Source: CAYQOX01 sp964419335
GTDB taxonomy: Bacteria > Hinthialibacterota > Hinthialibacteria > Hinthialibacterales > Hinthialibacteraceae
NCBI GenBank assembly: GCA_964419335.1
Contig: CAYQOX010000001.1
Span: 202,081 to 266,080, forward strand
DNA: 64,000 nt
Direction of reading: 5' to 3'
Both the position numbers and the translations under genes were made by a program. Below are positions 60,703-64,000 of the stretch, one piece after another. The notes under the pieces were generated by a model that saw nothing but the letters and a program-made list of their open reading frames with translations, did not search any database and was not told the origin of the DNA. Position 1 is the first letter of the stretch; each line of letters begins with the position of its first letter.

Positions 60703-62831
60703 AAACAGTGTACGACAGGACAAACTTGGTGGAAGAAGTCATCAATACGGTGAAACATAATTTATCCATGGGAGCCATCCTGGTCATTTTGGTCCTCTTT
60801 GTCTTGTTGGGGAATCTTCGTGCGGGGATTTTGGTGGCGATAGCAATTCCCATCGCGATGATTTTTGCGGTGTTGGGGATGTATTCAATGTCCATCGCGG
60901 CAAGTTTGCTAAGTTTGGGGGCGATCGACTTTGGTATATTGATCGATGGTTCGGTGGTGACCACAGAAAGCAATATGCGGAAAATTGCGTCCAGGCAAAA
61001 ACAATTAGGACGAAAGTTGACCTCAGCAGAACGAATTCAATCTATTGTTGAATCGACCCAAGAGGTTGTACGTCCTATCCTCTTCGGGATGAGCATCATC
61101 ATATTGGTGTTTTTACCGATTTTGACGTTGCAAAGCGTCGAAGGAAAGATGTTTCGCCCCATGGCCTGGACCTTCATTTTTGCCTTGATTGGAGGGTTGT
61201 TGATCGCTCTCTTTTTATCGCCGATTCTTTCTTATTACCTGCTTCCTCGACGCTATTCTGAAAAAGAACGCTGGTTTGACCGTTTCTTACATCGCATTTA
61301 TGGCGTGATCTTGCGAATTGCTTTTCAGGGGAAGGCTTTGTTGTTGTATGCCGTGATTCTTCTCCTTGGCTTGACGATTTTTATAGCCTCACGTTTGGGG
61401 GGAGAATTTATCCCACGCTTGAGTGAGGGAGCGATCGTGATTAATGTGGTACGATTGGCGGGTGTTGATATTGATGAAGCGATGAAATCCAATACACGTC
61501 TCGAGCAAATTCTCTTGGAAAACTTTCCCGATGAAATTCGTTATGTATGGAGCCGGGTAGGAACTGCAGAAACCGCGACGGATCCGATGGGGATAGAATT
61601 GACGGATATCTATTTCGATTTATATCCCCGCGAGCAATGGGAAAAAGCTAAAACTCAAGATGAACTTGTGGAGAAAATTCAAAGTACATTATCGGGGTTT
61701 CCCGGAATTAATATGGCGTTTACCCAGCCTATTGAACTGCGTTTTAATGAATTGATCAGCGGAATTCGTTCTGATATTGGTATAAAAATATTTGGAGAAG
61801 ATTTGGATGAGTTGGTGCGGCTTAGTGAGGAGGTGCAGCAAGTTCTGACTAACATTGATGGTGCTGCTGATATCGCGGGCGAGCAAGTAACCGGGCAGCC
61901 CAATTTGAAAATCCAAGTCGATCAAGATCAAATTGCCCGCTATGGAATTCCTGCGAAGAATATATTGGACGTCATTGAATCGGTGGGGTATCGCCAAGCG
62001 GGAGAAATATATGAAGGGCAGCGTAATTTTCCCTTAGTTATGCGATTGCCGGATGAGCAGCGAACGGATGTAAATGTATTGGCGAATACGCTAATTCCAA
62101 CGGATGTCGGTTCTGTGTTGCCATTGAAATCAGTCGCAAAAATCAATGAAGTCGGTGGCCCCTCTCAAATCAATCGGGAGTGGGGGCGCCGTCTTATTCG
62201 AGTGCAATGCAACGTGCGTGGTAGAGATGTTGGCTCTTTTGTGGATGAAGCGCGCCGGGCGATCTCAGAACAAGTGCAGTTGCCAGAAGGTTATGTCATC
62301 AACTGGGGTGGACAGTTTGAAAACTTAGAACGCTCAAAGCGGCGTTTTATGATTGTTGTACCTCTTACCCTGCTTTTGATCTTTGTATTATTGTATTTTA
62401 GCCTCAACCGCTTACGGGATGTACTTATCATTTATACAGGTATCCCTTTAGCCGCGATTGGCGGTATCTTTGCATTATGGGTGCGGGAGATTCCGTTTAG
62501 CGTGAGTGCGGCCATTGGCTTTATCGCGTTAAGTGGAATTGCGGTATTGAATGGGCAGGTGTTAGTGGCCGCCATTCAAACCATGCGCAAGGAAGGGTAT
62601 GAATTGGGAGAGGCGGTTTATCATGCAGCGCAGCAGCGTTTACGACCGGTGCTGGCGACGGCGATTACTGATGCTGCTGGATTTATTCCCATGGCTTTAT
62701 CCACAGGGGTAGGGGCGGAGGTTCAACGTCCCTTGGCCACGGTCGTTGTCGGCGGGGTGATTACCTCCACGTTGCTTACGTTGGTGGTATTGCCTGTTTT
62801 GTATTCTATTTTTGCCACAAAGGAAGATTGA
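60681..62831 (+). CDS. cusA: CusA/CzcA-type RND efflux pump, C-terminal fragment (frameshifted)
   Basis: 716 residues, the rest of the pump: the second to twelfth membrane helices with the conserved IPIAMIFAVLGMYSM and SLGAIDFGILIDGSVVTTE (acidic residues of the proton pathway), the second porter domain (GQPNLKIQVDQDQIARYGI) and the C-terminal ALSGIAVLNGQVLVAAI. Together with the N-terminal fragment it makes about 1030 residues, matching complete CusA. Translation begins artificially at TTG 60681, so on its own it would lack the first helix and probably not function. Confidence 0.85.
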   Translation: MPQDVQVETVYDRTNLVEEVINTVKHNLSMGAILVILVLFVLLGNLRAGILVAIAIPIAMIFAVLGMYSMSIAASLLSLGAIDFGILIDGSVVTTESNMRKIASRQKQLGRKLTSAERIQSIVESTQEVVRPILFGMSIIILVFLPILTLQSVEGKMFRPMAWTFIFALIGGLLIALFLSPILSYYLLPRRYSEKERWFDRFLHRIYGVILRIAFQGKALLLYAVILLLGLTIFIASRLGGEFIPRLSEGAIVINVVRLAGVDIDEAMKSNTRLEQILLENFPDEIRYVWSRVGTAETATDPMGIELTDIYFDLYPREQWEKAKTQDELVEKIQSTLSGFPGINMAFTQPIELRFNELISGIRSDIGIKIFGEDLDELVRLSEEVQQVLTNIDGAADIAGEQVTGQPNLKIQVDQDQIARYGIPAKNILDVIESVGYRQAGEIYEGQRNFPLVMRLPDEQRTDVNVLANTLIPTDVGSVLPLKSVAKINEVGGPSQINREWGRRLIRVQCNVRGRDVGSFVDEARRAISEQVQLPEGYVINWGGQFENLERSKRRFMIVVPLTLLLIFVLLYFSLNRLRDVLIIYTGIPLAAIGGIFALWVREIPFSVSAAIGFIALSGIAVLNGQVLVAAIQTMRKEGYELGEAVYHAAQQRLRPVLATAITDAAGFIPMALSTGVGAEVQRPLATVVVGGVITSTLLTLVVLPVLYSIFATKED

Positions 62832-63237
62832 AGGAGGGAATAAAAAGTATATTGTTATTACCCATAAGCAAGTAAGGTGATGTTGTTATCAGGAAGAGAG
62901 AAAATACGATTTGGCCGCCTGCCAATGAAAAGATGACAAGCGGCCTTGCTCAATGGAATGGTGGATTATCCTGTATAAGGAGTCACTTCAATATCAACAT
63001 TGAAAAGTTGAAACTGCCTCTACCATTCAGAGAACTAATCCCGGAACAACTCCTGCAAAATGAGATCAAAGTCCTACATCTCGAGTTGTCACACATAATG
63101 AAATATGTTGATCTGCTCGACAGAACCGAGTCCGACGAAGAAGGGCACTATTGCGTTGTTTCTTTGTGAGGGGCAAATAATTGCACGAAATAGATATGTT
63201 AGATCGAGAAGATTGACATCCTAAATTCAGCAGAGGG
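62832..63237. other. region after the efflux operon, no convincing gene
   Basis: 406 bases. A 78-codon plus-strand frame at 62933-63169 lacks a clear ribosome site or recognisable domain. An inverted repeat lies at 62913-62945, listed separately. No promoter was identified. Confidence 0.4.
62913..62945. repeat. imperfect inverted repeat, possible transcription end of the efflux operon
   Basis: GGCCGCCTG and CAAGCGGCC pair with one mismatch (8 of 9) across a 15-base loop, 82 bases after the pump gene. No T run follows on the plus strand, so it is a weak terminator candidate. Confidence 0.4.
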
Positions 63238-63492
63238 CTACATACTTTCTTTTAAGTCTTCCAACAAACGTTTTCCATGAATAACAGCGATGATTAGAAT
63301 TTGGTGTTGATTGATCGGATAAATGATTCGATAACTATAGACAAATTTTTTACGCATTTTTTCATTATCGATTTCAACGCTATAAATAGGCTCCCCATCG
63401 CCATAGATCCCATCTACGTTTGACTCAAAACTCGCTACCAGATGAACAACACATACGAAAAGTAGCGTAATCAAAAAAAATTGGGTTTGCAT
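63238..63492 (-). pseudogene. ParE/RelE-type toxin, C-terminal relic
   Basis: The last 48 or so codons of this 84-codon frame read EPIYSVEIDNEKMRKKFVYS followed by YRIIYPINQ and IIAVIHGKR, which fits the C-terminal core of ParE/RelE toxins (YRIIYxI...I.AVxHGxR). The first part (MQTQFFLITLLFVCVVHLVA) is not toxin-like, and no antitoxin gene lies upstream. It is a truncated toxin locus, possibly decayed through an indel in the T8 run at 63473-63480. Confidence 0.55.
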
Positions 63493-63571
63493 GCTGAAAA
63501 GGGGGTTAATAATTCATCGCATTGTTGCTTCTCTTTTTTAAAGGACTGGCTTTCTTTCTATTACTCTACTT

Positions 63572-64000
63572 TTAGCGAAATACATCAATGTGAGAAATCA
63601 CCATCTCGCTTGGCCAATCGTCACCGTATTGAGGAGTGTCTGAAAGAAAAAAATCGCCATCTGCGCCATACCAGAGGTACAAATTCTGAGGTTTGTCCCA
63701 CATGAATTCGGCAATTTCTTTGGCGGACATGGTGGATTCAACGCCTTCCATACCACCACGATCCAGTTTCGGATGTTTCTCTTTCAGGTCGGCGACACAT
63801 CGCTCGTAGACAACTCGATCATCAATCAGGTACCGCAAGATTTTCTTTTCATTGGTTTGGCCGTTGTACCATTCCCAACTGAGTTTGTGCTCTTTGTCTT
63901 CAGGCCCAAAGTCGAGTTCCTTCGGTTCCATATGTTGCACACTCTTGTGTCCCCAGGGAGAGCCGCCACCGAACCAACTGTGAAGATTGGGATGATAGCG
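63572..64000 (-). CDS. unidentified protein, C-terminal part (5' cut by window edge)
   Basis: The minus-strand frame is open through the right end of the window, so the protein starts outside. The visible 142 residues begin with RYHPNLHSWFGGGSPWGHKS and continue with WEWYNGQTNEKKI, an acidic-basic helical region and DFFLSDTPQYGDDWPSEMVI. An internal GTG at 63940 is not a start, because the coding pattern continues upstream. No family is recognised. The Trp- and Gly-rich opening could belong to an extracellular or carbohydrate-active protein, but that is a guess. Confidence 0.6.
   Translation of the reverse strand, partial: RYHPNLHSWFGGGSPWGHKSVQHMEPKELDFGPEDKEHKLSWEWYNGQTNEKKILRYLIDDRVVYERCVADLKEKHPKLDRGGMEGVESTMSAKEIAEFMWDKPQNLYLWYGADGDFFLSDTPQYGDDWPSEMVISHIDVFR

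Noticed and set aside
62933..63169. 78-codon plus-strand frame after the efflux operon
   Set aside because: No ribosome site, no recognisable domain, and it starts inside a hairpin region; chance cannot be excluded.

Overview
This window looks like a chromosomal segment from a Gram-negative bacterium, probably a member of an uncultured or candidate phylum. Lipid A genes (waaA, lpxK) and an RND-type tripartite efflux system imply an outer membrane. Tat-exported Gfo/Idh/MocA oxidoreductases, ASPIC/UnbV plus TPR proteins and a Bacteroidetes/Bacillus-style SdhCAB complex recall Planctomycetes-, Poribacteria-, Hydrogenedentes- or Omnitrophota-like lineages. This placement is inference from gene content only. 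I saw no rRNA, tRNA, CRISPR array, intact insertion sequence or prophage.

Layout. 1-9.8 kb: the end of a Gfo/Idh oxidoreductase; a leftward group of pntAA, gmd and a 60-residue small gene; a pterin dehydratase with its own terminator; a rhodanese; a Tat-exported Gfo/Idh protein; two unknown proteins; and an unusual exported fusion of a metallo-beta-lactamase domain to a D-2-hydroxyacid dehydrogenase. 9.8-20 kb: a VapC relic, an aminotransferase, an exported triple Cys-cluster protein, sdhCAB with terminator, a GT-C membrane glycosyltransferase, birA and rarA. 20-25 kb: a rightward group of Yip1-like membrane protein, exported 'asparagine synthetase B-like' protein, UnbV/FG-GAP protein and TPR protein.

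25-32 kb: UDP-glucuronate decarboxylase, trmN6-like methyltransferase, a rhamnose-epimerase-like SDR, obg-proB, and rpsA with a long acidic tail. 32-42 kb: a long leftward array that may be one transcript, running from a PduO-type cobalamin adenosyltransferase through Gfo/Idh, hypF, hypC, hypD, hypE, a coiled-coil protein and an ABC-2 permease to plsC. The hyp genes imply a NiFe hydrogenase whose structural genes, and hypA/hypB, lie outside the window. 42-54.7 kb: msrP, a DNRLRE-like secreted protein, an SDR epimerase, polX, a rightward envelope cluster (GT4 glycosyltransferase, waaA, lpxK) followed by an ADP-dependent sugar kinase, then a large unrecognised basic helical protein with a repeated motif resembling mTERF repeats.

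54.8-64 kb: a secreted DUF4185-like protein, then a small Cys-rich secreted protein followed by a CusCBA/CzcCBA-type metal efflux operon whose pump gene carries a one-base frameshift in an A run. The window ends with a ParE toxin relic and an unidentified gene cut by the right edge.

The main biochemical themes are nucleotide-sugar and envelope synthesis, respiration (Sdh, Pnt, hydrogenase maturation), and metal or redox handling. The items most worth a second look are the MBL-dehydrogenase fusion, the mTERF-like repeat protein, the small Cys-rich protein before the efflux operon, and the cusA frameshift.
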